Notes under the pieces: generated by a model
Told to the model about the DNA's origin: nothing
Database searches by the model: none
The model's input: the letters and a program-made list of their open reading frames with translations, nothing else
Shown: in pieces, positions 32,702 to 40,358 of the stretch
Position numbering within the stretch: the stretch's first letter is position 1
Layout: every line of letters begins with the position of its first letter
Program-made: the position numbers and the translations under genes
DNA from: Marinococcus luteus_A
GTDB taxonomy: Bacteria > Bacillota > Bacilli > Bacillales > Marinococcaceae
Reading direction: 5' to 3'
Assembly: GCF_034497705.1 (NCBI RefSeq)
Contig: NZ_JAXRUV010000007.1
Coordinates: 108,932-172,931, forward strand
DNA length: 64,000 nt

Positions 32702-33646
32702 TTAAGTTTGTATAGTTTTCATTTTCCTCGCTGCCAAAGCGGCGCGGAGGCTGTGAAGAATCATGCCTGCGAGCACGAGCGCAATGCCGGAAAAGGTCAA
32801 GGCCGAAGGTGCTGCCGTATGAAGCAGAAGCATTTCGCCGATAAGGGCAAACAGAACTTCTCCGGACTGAGTCGCTTCGACTCCGGCTAATTTGGCAGTA
32901 TCGTTTTTCACCAGCTCCGTAGCATAAAAAAACAGGACAGTAGCAATGATTCCGGAGGAAACAGCAACGATGAAGGACTGGGAAATCTGAGACCTGCCGG
33001 GAAGTCCGTGTACGGAAGCTCCATACAATGCTAAAATAATCCAAAAGGGCATGCTAGCAATAGTCATGCCAAGCACCCGCTGGAAAGTAGTGAGCCCGTT
33101 TCCGGCCACGTGCATCATTTTCCGGTTGCCAAGCGGATAGGCAAAGGCAGCCAGCAGCAGGGGAAAAACACAGAGCCAGACATTCAGTAGCGGAACCGCT
33201 GAAGCATGCTCAGCCTGCATAATAAACACTCCCGCAAGAATCACTAAAGAGATTAGTACGCTCTGGAAAGGGATAGGCTGCCTGGATCCGGATGTTTTAT
33301 GTAAAAAAGGGACAAGCAGCGACCCGGCAATGATAGTAATTTGAAAAGTGGCGGCGACAAGCCAGCCGGGGCCATATACGGTGGAAAAAGCGATGGGCGC
33401 GTAAAAGAGTCCAAACCCTACTGTACTCCAAAGAATCCACTCTGAAGGACGGTCTCGGAGATGCTGGAAGACGGGGCGAAGCCGTTTCTGTGCTCCGACA
33501 ATTGCGATAAGCATAGGAAGCATAAAAAAATAACGAAGCGACGCACTCCAGGCCCAATGGCCGCCGGAAAGCTCCATCGAACGGTTCAAAACAAACGTGA
33601 CAGAAAAAAAGAGGGCTGCTGTAAGGCCCAGCAAAATAGCTTTCAT
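32702..33646 (-). CDS. EamA/DMT-type efflux transporter
   Basis: A 314-residue, ten-span drug/metabolite transporter built from two repeats. It opens with LGLTAALFFSVTFVLNRSMELSGGHWAWSASLRY, as in the multidrug-efflux EmrE-like group of Firmicutes, and ends in a positive tail (RAALAARKMK). It is first in a minus-strand unit with the two nuclease-half genes. The upstream intergenic region carries a perfect 9-bp inverted repeat shared with the divergent S66 peptidase gene. Confidence 0.8.
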   Translation of the reverse strand: MKAILLGLTAALFFSVTFVLNRSMELSGGHWAWSASLRYFFMLPMLIAIVGAQKRLRPVFQHLRDRPSEWILWSTVGFGLFYAPIAFSTVYGPGWLVAATFQITIIAGSLLVPFLHKTSGSRQPIPFQSVLISLVILAGVFIMQAEHASAVPLLNVWLCVFPLLLAAFAYPLGNRKMMHVAGNGLTTFQRVLGMTIASMPFWIILALYGASVHGLPGRSQISQSFIVAVSSGIIATVLFFYATELVKNDTAKLAGVEATQSGEVLFALIGEMLLLHTAAPSALTFSGIALVLAGMILHSLRAALAARKMKTIQT

Positions 33647-33663
33647 TTATGGGGACCACCTTC

Positions 33664-33687
33664 GATACAATATTTGGTTATTGTATC
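33664..33687. promoter_or_regulatory. Inverted repeat in the divergent EamA/S66 peptidase region
   Basis: GATACAATA (33664-33672) and TATTGTATC (33679-33687) are perfect arms with a six-base spacer, placed between two divergent genes. TACAAT occurs in both arms, so it may combine divergent -10 elements with an operator. Confidence 0.5.
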
Positions 33688-33778
33688 ACAGCTAAAAATT
33701 TTTCCCAATATTCTGTTGAATAAAAAGGGCGGAACATTGCGCTTATGCAAAAAATCAGGTAAAGAAAGCAGGTGGAGT

Positions 33779-34789
33779 ATGAAGTACCCTGAAGCTCTAA
33801 AAAAGGGAGATACAATTTATGTAACAGCGCCGTCGAGCGGAGTACCTGCGTCTTTACACGGGGTGCTTCAGCAGGCAGTCGAAAAAGTCCAGACAAGAGG
33901 GTTTCACGTCCGGGTGGGAGAAACGGCCTGGAGACAGCAAAAGGCGGCGAGTGCCGATCGTTTTCAAAGAGCCGAGGAGCTGATGATGGCACTGGCAGAC
34001 CCGGAGGTGCAAGTAGTGATGCCTCCGTGGGGAGGGGAAAGAATCGTAGATATTCTGCCTCTGCTGGAATGGGAATGGCTGCGTGACCTGCCACCCACCT
34101 GGATTCTCGGCTATTCTGATACGAGTACCCTTGCCTTTGCTTACACGATGATGACCGGAACGGCTTCGGCCCATGGCACGAATCTATTTGATCTGGCTGC
34201 GCCTATCTGGGATGACGTGACAAAAAAATGGGAGCGGGCTTTAAAAGCTCCGCTTGGCGAAGCCATTTACCAGCACTCGAGCTCGTATTATCAATCGTCC
34301 TGGGAGAAAGCGTTTGAGCAGCCGGGCTCAGGATTTGTGCTGGATAAGCGGACATCGTGGAAGCATCTTGAAGGGGCAAATACGGATGAATTGAGCGGTC
34401 GTCTTCTTGGCGGGTGCCTGAACACACTGCCTCGTCTTGTCGGTACCCCTCTGGACCGGGTACAGGAGTGGCGTTCAGAAAAAGTTATTTGGTACCTGGA
34501 GTCCACAGGCATGGATGCAGCAGAAATTCACCGCTCCCTGTGGCAGCTGCAGCAGGCGGGCTGGCTGGATAACGCTTCCGGCTTACTTATAGGCCGGCCC
34601 GAAGGATACAATAATACAGAAGGTTTTACCTTGGAGGACAGTCTGAAGGAGCTGTTCGGCGGCCGCCTTCCTGTCTGGTATGATGCTGATATTGGGCACA
34701 TGCCTCCACAATGGACGTTTATTAACGGAGCATTTGCCAATCTTCGTTTTGATCGGGGCCAGGCCGAGATGACCATGAGAAAATCCTAG
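33779..34789 (+). CDS. S66-family LD-carboxypeptidase / MccF-like serine peptidase
   Basis: A 336-residue S66 peptidase with the Ser-Glu-His triad: Ser113 in LGYSDTS, Glu241 in WYLESTG and His307 in DIGHMPP. The MPPWGGERI segment is also diagnostic. The family holds LdcA (recycles murein tetrapeptides) and MccF (inactivates microcin C-type nucleotide antibiotics). The longer loop and cytoplasmic nature (no signal peptide) leave both open. ATG 33779 is chosen because AGGTGGAG stands just before it; the frame is open far upstream without a start signal. Confidence 0.88.
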   Translation: MKYPEALKKGDTIYVTAPSSGVPASLHGVLQQAVEKVQTRGFHVRVGETAWRQQKAASADRFQRAEELMMALADPEVQVVMPPWGGERIVDILPLLEWEWLRDLPPTWILGYSDTSTLAFAYTMMTGTASAHGTNLFDLAAPIWDDVTKKWERALKAPLGEAIYQHSSSYYQSSWEKAFEQPGSGFVLDKRTSWKHLEGANTDELSGRLLGGCLNTLPRLVGTPLDRVQEWRSEKVIWYLESTGMDAAEIHRSLWQLQQAGWLDNASGLLIGRPEGYNNTEGFTLEDSLKELFGGRLPVWYDADIGHMPPQWTFINGAFANLRFDRGQAEMTMRKS

Positions 34790-34803
34790 AAGGAGGAGTC
34801 ATT

Positions 34804-35340
34804 ATGCAGCTAGAAAGCAGCCGGCTGCTTTTAAGGCCTTTTTCGGAAAATGATATAGATGTGTTAGCAGAGCTTGCAAATAACTACCGTATTGCGAAAA
34901 CAACCCTGGAGCTCCCCTACCCTTATACAGAAGAAGATGCAAGGTGGTGGATCGGGCACCATCCAGGCTGGATGGAGGAAGGCTCTCGTTTCCCATTGGC
35001 TGTTACTAAAAAGGATGAAGACGAATTAATGGGAAACATCACGGTGCGTATGCAGCCTGAACACCGGCGCGGCGAGCTTGGGTACTGGCTCGGGACAGAT
35101 TACTGGGGGAACGGTTATATGAGTGAAGCAGCAGCGCTGATACGGGACTTCAGCTTCCACACATTGAAGGCGAACCGGCTGACGGCTCCTGTTATGAGTA
35201 AAAATCAGGCTTCGGCCGGAGTGTTAAAGCGAATCGGCATGCGTTATGAAGGCACTCTGCGCCAGGGCGTCTGGAAATGGAGCCGCTACGAGGATGTAGA
35301 TATGTACGGCATGACTGCTGATGACTGGAAGGATGCATAA
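34804..35340 (+). CDS. GNAT acetyltransferase, RimL/RimJ-like
   Basis: A 178-residue GNAT protein starting LESSRLLLRPFSENDIDVL, with the catalytic-core GELGYWLGTDYWGNGYMSEAAAL and NQASAGVLKRIGMRYEGTLRQG typical of RimJ/YdaF-type enzymes. The acceptor is unknown. The start follows AAGGAGG, 14 bases after the S66 gene, so the two are co-transcribed, a pattern compatible with a resistance pair. Confidence 0.87.
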   Translation: MQLESSRLLLRPFSENDIDVLAELANNYRIAKTTLELPYPYTEEDARWWIGHHPGWMEEGSRFPLAVTKKDEDELMGNITVRMQPEHRRGELGYWLGTDYWGNGYMSEAAALIRDFSFHTLKANRLTAPVMSKNQASAGVLKRIGMRYEGTLRQGVWKWSRYEDVDMYGMTADDWKDA

Positions 35341-35343
35341 AAT

Positions 35344-35368
35344 AAGCGCTGCCGTATCGGCAGCGCTT
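35344..35368. terminator. Bidirectional terminator
   Basis: Perfect 11-bp stem AAGCGCTGCCG/CGGCAGCGCTT with a TAT loop, between convergent genes. Confidence 0.8.
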
Positions 35369-35369
35369 G

Positions 35370-35732
35370 TCAGCTTTTTAACAGAAACACATTATCGTCT
35401 TCATCGCGAAAGCTTGCATAAGTAATTCCATTCATCTCTGTTGGTTCTTCGTCAAAAACAATATTCTGAGCTTTCATCCACTGGTAGGAGGCGTGCACAT
35501 TGTCGCATTCAAAAACAATCGATGGCTTCAGCTCCTGCCAGTTCATAACGTAGGATTTAGGATAGATAGCGAGTGCTGTTTCCGCTCCTGGGGCTGCTAC
35601 CTCGAGCCGGTAGGCGTTTGGCCCAAGCGGGTCTTCGCGCCGGACCTCAAATCCTATTTTTTCTGTCCAGAATTCTTTTGCCCGCTGCTGATCTTCTACA
35701 TATACAGCCGTAGAGGCAATTTTTTCTATCAT
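35370..35732 (-). CDS. VOC (glyoxalase-like) family protein
   Basis: A 120-residue single-module VOC protein: TAVYVEDQQRAKEFWTEKIGFEVRRED at the start and ITYASFRDEDDNVFLLKS at the end. It likely acts as a dimer in small-molecule detoxification. No metal-site identity can be assigned with certainty. ATG 35732 follows AAAGGAGAG; the open frame extends upstream without a better site. Confidence 0.82.
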   Translation of the reverse strand: MIEKIASTAVYVEDQQRAKEFWTEKIGFEVRREDPLGPNAYRLEVAAPGAETALAIYPKSYVMNWQELKPSIVFECDNVHASYQWMKAQNIVFDEEPTEMNGITYASFRDEDDNVFLLKS

Positions 35733-35874
35733 GTTTATACTCTCCTTTAGATGCACTGTTTTATTATATCAACTGCATGCAAAATTCCAAGAAAAATTAT
35801 TTCCGGCAGTTCTTTTGAATTAGACTCCGGAGGGGAATACGTATAAAATATTCGAAAAAAGGAGACTGTATACT

Positions 35875-36492
35875 ATGCATGAACTGCATCCAGATGATCT
35901 GCCGGTAAAAGAAGTGTATAAGCTATTGACAGGCTCGGTCATCCCCCGCCCGATAGCCTTCGTCACCACGATGGCAGAAGACGAAACATTAAACGCAGCA
36001 CCGTTCAGCTTTTTTAATGCGGTAAGTCCGGACCCGCCAGTATTAATGATATCTATTACGAGAAAAGAAGGGAAACCAAAGGACAGTGCAAAAAATATTT
36101 TAGATCGCGGGGAATTGGTGGTACACATAAGCGATGAAGGTATTGTAGAGGATTTAAACATTACAGCAGCTACGCTCCCGCCGGAGGAGAATGAACTCGA
36201 GCACACTGTTCTACATACGGTGCCGAGCAAAATGGTGGAAGTGCCTGGCATCGAAGAAGCAAATATCCGCTTTGAATGCCGGCTGCATAAGCACGTACCG
36301 CTTCAAAATGCTGAAGGGAAAATTACTCAGGACGTCATATTTGCAGAAATTATATGTATCCATGTTTCCGAGGGCGTATATGACAGTGAACACAATTATA
36401 TTCTTCCCGATAAGCTGAAGCCGGTCGCACGTCTGGCAGGAAATGATTATTCCAAGCTTGGAGAATTATTTACGCTTGAACGCCCGAAATAA
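35875..36492 (+). CDS. Flavin reductase-like FMN-binding split-barrel protein
   Basis: A 205-residue DIM6/NTAB-type flavoprotein. The FMN-binding pattern RPIAFVTTMAEDETLNAAPFSFFNAVSPDPPVLM and the later VHISDEGIVEDLN are characteristic. Members reduce free flavin with NAD(P)H or serve as partners of monooxygenases. It faces a luciferase-like (LLM) monooxygenase gene across a terminator, so it could supply reduced flavin; this is inference. The start follows AAAGGAGA. Confidence 0.85.
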   Translation: MHELHPDDLPVKEVYKLLTGSVIPRPIAFVTTMAEDETLNAAPFSFFNAVSPDPPVLMISITRKEGKPKDSAKNILDRGELVVHISDEGIVEDLNITAATLPPEENELEHTVLHTVPSKMVEVPGIEEANIRFECRLHKHVPLQNAEGKITQDVIFAEIICIHVSEGVYDSEHNYILPDKLKPVARLAGNDYSKLGELFTLERPK

Positions 36493-36538
36493 AAAAGTCC
36501 GCGCCTGTTGCCGTAAAGCGAACAGACGCGGACTTTTT
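36493..36538. terminator. Bidirectional terminator between flavin reductase and LLM genes
   Basis: Arms AAAAAGTCCGCG/CGCGGACTTTTT plus an inner CTGTT/AACAG pairing form one long stem with A and T tracts on both ends. Confidence 0.88.
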
Positions 36539-36539
36539 A

Positions 36540-37571
36540 TTAGATCGAAGCTGTAGTGGCGGTTGATTGTTTTTGTACTTCTTTGATGAGCTCATAGGAA
36601 CGAAGGCGTTTGGACTGGTCGTATACACTGCCGCTGATCATAATTTCATGAACCGGGACGCTTGAAGAAAAATCTTCAAGCTGCTGGCGTACGGCTTCCG
36701 GTCCGCCCTGGATCGTCCCGGCGTCCCAGCGTGCCATCATCGCTTTTTCCTGGGACGTCCAGAGTGCGTCCATATCTTCTACCGGTGGCTGTATTTTTCC
36801 CGGACGATTGCGGATTAAGCTGAGAAACTGCTGTTTCATTGTAGTGCCAAGGTAGTCGGCTTCCTCATCTGTTTCACCGGCGATCACATTGATACCGGTC
36901 ATGGCGTAAGGTTCATCCAGCACCTCAGACGGCTGGAACGAATCCAAATACAGCTGCAGGGCTGCTTTCATATTTTCCGCCGCAAAGTGGCCGGCGAAGG
37001 CATATGGAAGTCCAAGCTGTCCGGCAAGCTGGGCACTGAAGCCGCTGGATCCCAAAAGCCAGATTGGAATATCCAGGCCTGCGCCGGGGACGGCTTTTAC
37101 CTGCGGAGGGATGGCCATATTGGCTGGATCCTGGAAATATCTCTGCAGCTCTTCAAGACGGGCTGGAAAGTCTTCTCCGCTGTTTACATGACGGCGTAGA
37201 GCTGCAGCTGTCGTTTGATCTGTCCCCGGTGCCCGTCCGAGCCCTAAATCAATGCGTCCCGGGTACAGGCTTTCGAGTGTGCCGAACTGTTCAGCAATCG
37301 CGAGCGGGGCGTGGTTCGGAAGCATAATACCGCCTGAGCCAAGACGGATGCTTGACGTTCCTCCGGCCAGGTAGCTGAGTAATACAGAAGTAGCCGAGCT
37401 TGCGATCCCTTCCATGTTATGATGCTCAGCGACCCATAAGCGGTTGTAGCCGAGTTTTTCGGCATGCTGAGTCAGCTCGAGGCTTTTTGCAAATGAATCT
37501 CCCGCTGTTTCCCCTTCGTTTACCGGGGATAAATTTAATACTGAAAGCGGCATATCTTTAAATGCTGGCAT
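36540..37571 (-). CDS. LLM-class (luciferase-like) flavin-dependent monooxygenase
   Basis: A 343-residue TIM-barrel flavin enzyme. Family marks are LSVLNLSPVNEG, GYNRLWVAEHHNMEGIASSATSVLL, IRLGSGGIMLPNHAPL, RIDLGLGRAPGTD and IWLLGSSGFSAQLAG. It belongs to the single-component LLM group of the YwcH/MsmO type common in Bacilli; the substrate is unknown. ATG 37571 follows AAAGGAGAG. The convergent flavin reductase may be its functional neighbour. Confidence 0.88.
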   Translation of the reverse strand: MPAFKDMPLSVLNLSPVNEGETAGDSFAKSLELTQHAEKLGYNRLWVAEHHNMEGIASSATSVLLSYLAGGTSSIRLGSGGIMLPNHAPLAIAEQFGTLESLYPGRIDLGLGRAPGTDQTTAAALRRHVNSGEDFPARLEELQRYFQDPANMAIPPQVKAVPGAGLDIPIWLLGSSGFSAQLAGQLGLPYAFAGHFAAENMKAALQLYLDSFQPSEVLDEPYAMTGINVIAGETDEEADYLGTTMKQQFLSLIRNRPGKIQPPVEDMDALWTSQEKAMMARWDAGTIQGGPEAVRQQLEDFSSSVPVHEIMISGSVYDQSKRLRSYELIKEVQKQSTATTASI

Positions 37572-37731
37572 GAAAATCTCTCCTTTATATGACACGTCCT
37601 GCTTGTAATTGAGTCATAAAAAATTATACGCCTGCTGCATACTGTTATTCAAAAAAGGTGCTCAATACTGAAAAATTCTCTAGTATAATAAAGTCATCTG
37701 GGCTTTAAAGCCAGGGGGAGGGCGAACATGC

Positions 37732-38751
37732 ATGAATATTGTTTTATCCGGGTTTGGGGCTGTTGGACAGGCAGCGGTCCGTGTATTGATGAATAAAGAA
37801 AAAGAGTGGGAGCGCACGTACGGGGTACATATAAAAATTACTGCTGTGCTCGACCGAAGCGGGGCTGTGGTGCATAGCGGCGGGCTGGATCTAAAACAGC
37901 TGCTGGAAGTAAAAGGGGGAACCGGCCGTGTGGATGATGGCTCGCTGCCGCCGAGGAATGTAGACCAGCTGTGGGCGGACAGCCAGGCTGATATATTCAT
38001 TGACGCAGCAGAAACAGATATATTAACCGGGGGATCGGGACTGCCGCTCATACAGTCATCGTTAAAGCATGGGGTGGATGTGGTCTGCGTCAGTAAAGGA
38101 GCACTTGCCTATGCCTGGGAAGATCTGCACGAGCTTGCTGAAGCGTCCGGAAGATCAATAAAATACAGCGGAGCGGCAGCCGCTGCTCTCCCGACTGTGG
38201 ACACAGCTCTGTACAGCTTAGCCGGGGCAGAAATACATACAATCGAAGGACTGCTGAACGGAACCAGCAACATGATTGCGACAAGGGTCGCGGCTGAAAA
38301 TATTACGCTGCAGGAGGCGTGGGAAACAGCAAAAAAGGAAGGTAAAGCCGAGGCAGACCCTTCTGAGGACATCGGGGGGAAAGATACGGCGCTGAAAATG
38401 TATTTTCTGACTAAAGCCTGCCTTGCGAAGGAAGTAACCTGGAAAAGTATTGCGGTGCGCGGTCTGGACCGGCTTTCCGAGGCTGAATGGAAGCAGGCGG
38501 AGGAAGGGAAAACAAAGTGGAAGCTAGTTGGGAAAGCGCACAAGACGGCGGAGGGAGCTTCGGTTTCCGTCGCACCCAGGCTGCTCACGGCAGAGCATCC
38601 TTTCTTCCACGTTGACGGTGCCGAGAAAGCAGTGCTTTTTTCCACAGATACGATGGGGAGGGTGCTCGTTTCCGGGGGCGAATCCTCCCCAACAGGAGCA
38701 GCCGCTGCAGCATGGAAAGATGTCCTTCAGCTTGCACGTGAAAGAGCCTGA
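37732..38751 (+). CDS. Homoserine dehydrogenase-like protein without ACT domain
   Basis: A 339-residue NAD(P)-dependent dehydrogenase: Rossmann loop LSGFGAVGQAA, then the catalytic-domain motifs YSGAAAAALPTV, LLNGTSNMIATRV and ADPSEDIGGKDTALK. Homoserine dehydrogenases of Bacilli usually carry a C-terminal ACT domain and are about 430 residues; this one stops after the catalytic domain. It may be a paralogue with another role or an unregulated form. No threonine genes are adjacent. The start lies after GGGGGAGGG. Confidence 0.8.
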   Translation: MNIVLSGFGAVGQAAVRVLMNKEKEWERTYGVHIKITAVLDRSGAVVHSGGLDLKQLLEVKGGTGRVDDGSLPPRNVDQLWADSQADIFIDAAETDILTGGSGLPLIQSSLKHGVDVVCVSKGALAYAWEDLHELAEASGRSIKYSGAAAAALPTVDTALYSLAGAEIHTIEGLLNGTSNMIATRVAAENITLQEAWETAKKEGKAEADPSEDIGGKDTALKMYFLTKACLAKEVTWKSIAVRGLDRLSEAEWKQAEEGKTKWKLVGKAHKTAEGASVSVAPRLLTAEHPFFHVDGAEKAVLFSTDTMGRVLVSGGESSPTGAAAAAWKDVLQLARERA

Positions 38752-38767
38752 GCAAAGGCTCTTTTTT
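38740..38767 (+). terminator. Terminator of the homoserine dehydrogenase-like gene
   Basis: AAAGAGCC/GGCTCTTT stem with an eight-base loop and six T. It starts inside the coding region. Confidence 0.8.
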
Positions 38768-38973
38768 ACGTTCAAATGGCTGAAAAGTCTTGTTTAAGCA
38801 ATAAGAGAAATATCGTTCCTGAATTGAGAAATAATTTCTAAATTAGAAGTTTATTTTTATTCAAAAAAGGCAGTAGCGACTAAAAGCGTAAGGAGAAATG
38901 AGGAAAGAAAAGATGACAAACGTATTAAGAAATGGAAAAATGAAAGTGCATACACTAAAAAGGAGATGAAGAA

Positions 38974-40041
38974 ATGAATACATATACGATTGCATCAATT
39001 GCAGGAGATGGAATAGGCAAAGAAGTTGTACCGGCTGCATGGAGAGTGTTGAAAACGCTTGAAAGAGTGCAGGGAGACTTTGAGCTTCGTGTCACAGAAT
39101 TTCCCTGGAGCTGCGATTACTATATTGAGCATGGAAGAATGATGCCGGAGGATGGTCTGGAGCAGCTTGAAGTTTTTGACGCCGTGTTTTTAGGAGCGGT
39201 CGGTCATCCGGACCTTGTCCCGGACCATATTTCTCTATGGGGGCTTTTAATTAATATTCGCCGCGGCTTCGAGCAGCAGATCAATGTAAGGCCGTCCCGC
39301 CAGTTTGAAGGGCTTGCTTCCCCGCTTGCGAATCCGAACCAGTTTAATCTAATGGTTGTCAGAGAGAACAGCGAGGGTGAGTACAGTGAAGTCGGGGGAC
39401 GAATGTACAGTGGGGAAGACGAAATTGCGATTCAAAATAACGTATTTTCCAAAAAGGCAGTAAAAGCAGCCATGGAGTATGCCTTTCAGCTGGCAAAAGA
39501 CCGCAGCGGGCATGTGACTTCAGCAACGAAATCCAATGGAATTGTGTTTTCGATGCCATTTTGGGATGAAGTGTTTAACGAAGTGAAGGAAAACTATCCT
39601 GATATAGAGACTAAGGCAGAGCACATCGATGCTCTGGCAGCAGCTTTTGTTACCAAGCCGGAGACGATGGATGTTGTTGTCGGAAGCAACTTATTCGGAG
39701 ATATTTTGACAGACATTGGCGCCGCTTTGATGGGGAGCATTGGTATTGCGCCGGCTGCCAATATTAATATAAATGGCAAATATCCATCTATGTTTGAGCC
39801 AGTGCACGGGTCCGCACCGGATATTGAAGGCCGGGGGCTGGCAAATCCGATCGGCCAGTTGTGGACAGCTCAAATGATGCTTGAGCACCTAGGTGAAAAT
39901 AAGGCAGCGCAAACATTAATGAACGCTATGGAATATGTCATCAAACAGGGAACGGTTACGAAAGATCTTGGTGGTGATGCTTCTACGGAAGAGGTAGTAA
40001 AAGCAGTGGAAGAATATTTAACATCAGAAAAAGAAAAATAG
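38974..40041 (+). CDS. D-malate / tartrate dehydrogenase (decarboxylating)
   Basis: A 355-residue beta-decarboxylating dehydrogenase related to isopropylmalate dehydrogenase. Visible are GDGIGKEVV, NIRRGFEQQINVRP, the VRENSEGEYSEVGGR loop (diagnostic for TDH/DmlA rather than LeuB), the metal carboxylates in SNLFGDILTDIGAAL and the NAD loop EPVHGSAPDIEGRGLANP. It converts D-malate to pyruvate and CO2, or oxidises tartrate. The start follows AAAGGAGA. A 13-bp palindrome AGAAATAATTTCT at 38827-38839 is a possible operator. Confidence 0.9.
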   Translation: MNTYTIASIAGDGIGKEVVPAAWRVLKTLERVQGDFELRVTEFPWSCDYYIEHGRMMPEDGLEQLEVFDAVFLGAVGHPDLVPDHISLWGLLINIRRGFEQQINVRPSRQFEGLASPLANPNQFNLMVVRENSEGEYSEVGGRMYSGEDEIAIQNNVFSKKAVKAAMEYAFQLAKDRSGHVTSATKSNGIVFSMPFWDEVFNEVKENYPDIETKAEHIDALAAAFVTKPETMDVVVGSNLFGDILTDIGAALMGSIGIAPAANININGKYPSMFEPVHGSAPDIEGRGLANPIGQLWTAQMMLEHLGENKAAQTLMNAMEYVIKQGTVTKDLGGDASTEEVVKAVEEYLTSEKEK

Positions 40042-40207
40042 GAATTAACTAATAGGCACTTAATAATGATTTAAATGTGCATCCGTAGCATATTAATCGT
40101 GAAATTCCTTGATAGTTAAAGAATTTTAATACTAAAGACACTTTTATTTTCCATATTATGATTATTTTCCTCAATGTTACAGTTTTAATACAAATGTATT
40201 GAGTATA
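40042..40207. other. Non-coding stretch upstream of the NlpC/P60 gene promoter
   Basis: This 166-bp AT-rich stretch holds no gene or terminator that I can support. Part of the sequence near 40175-40205 (ATGTTACAGTTTTAAT and surroundings) is suggestive of regulator half-sites but does not fit the WalR consensus. Confidence 0.4.
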
Positions 40208-40236
40208 TTGTCTATACCCCCTGGCACTTATATACT
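40208..40236 (+). promoter_or_regulatory. Sigma-A promoter of the NlpC/P60 gene
   Basis: TTGTCT (40208-40213), exactly 17 bp, TATACT (40231-40236). Confidence 0.75.
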
Positions 40237-40242
40237 ACTTTA

Positions 40243-40358
40243 TACACAACAGTAGAGTCAGGCATCGCAGCACATGATCAAATAGGGGGTGGAATCGCTC
40301 GAGCTTTTCGCATTGCGCTTATTCAGAGCAGTGGTACAAAAGTTTTTAGCGAAAATGT
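40243..40358 (+). promoter_or_regulatory. Candidate structured 5' leader of the NlpC/P60 gene
   Basis: The promoter predicts a leader of about 116 bases with no Shine-Dalgarno sequence before the ATG at 40359. TTTTCGC (40305-40311) is complementary to GCGAAAA (40349-40355), directly before the start codon, so the start region could be sequestered. I could not match it to a known riboswitch. Confidence 0.45.

Noticed and set aside
36541..36550. Fifth copy of the GntR palindrome (TAGATCGA)
   Set aside because: Only one half-site exists and it lies at the 3' end of the LLM gene; no palindrome.
40243..40358. ydaO-type c-di-AMP riboswitch in the wall-hydrolase leader
   Set aside because: A few words such as CGCTTATTCAGAGC look similar, but the conserved GGGTGAATC and GTCAGCTAAC parts are missing.
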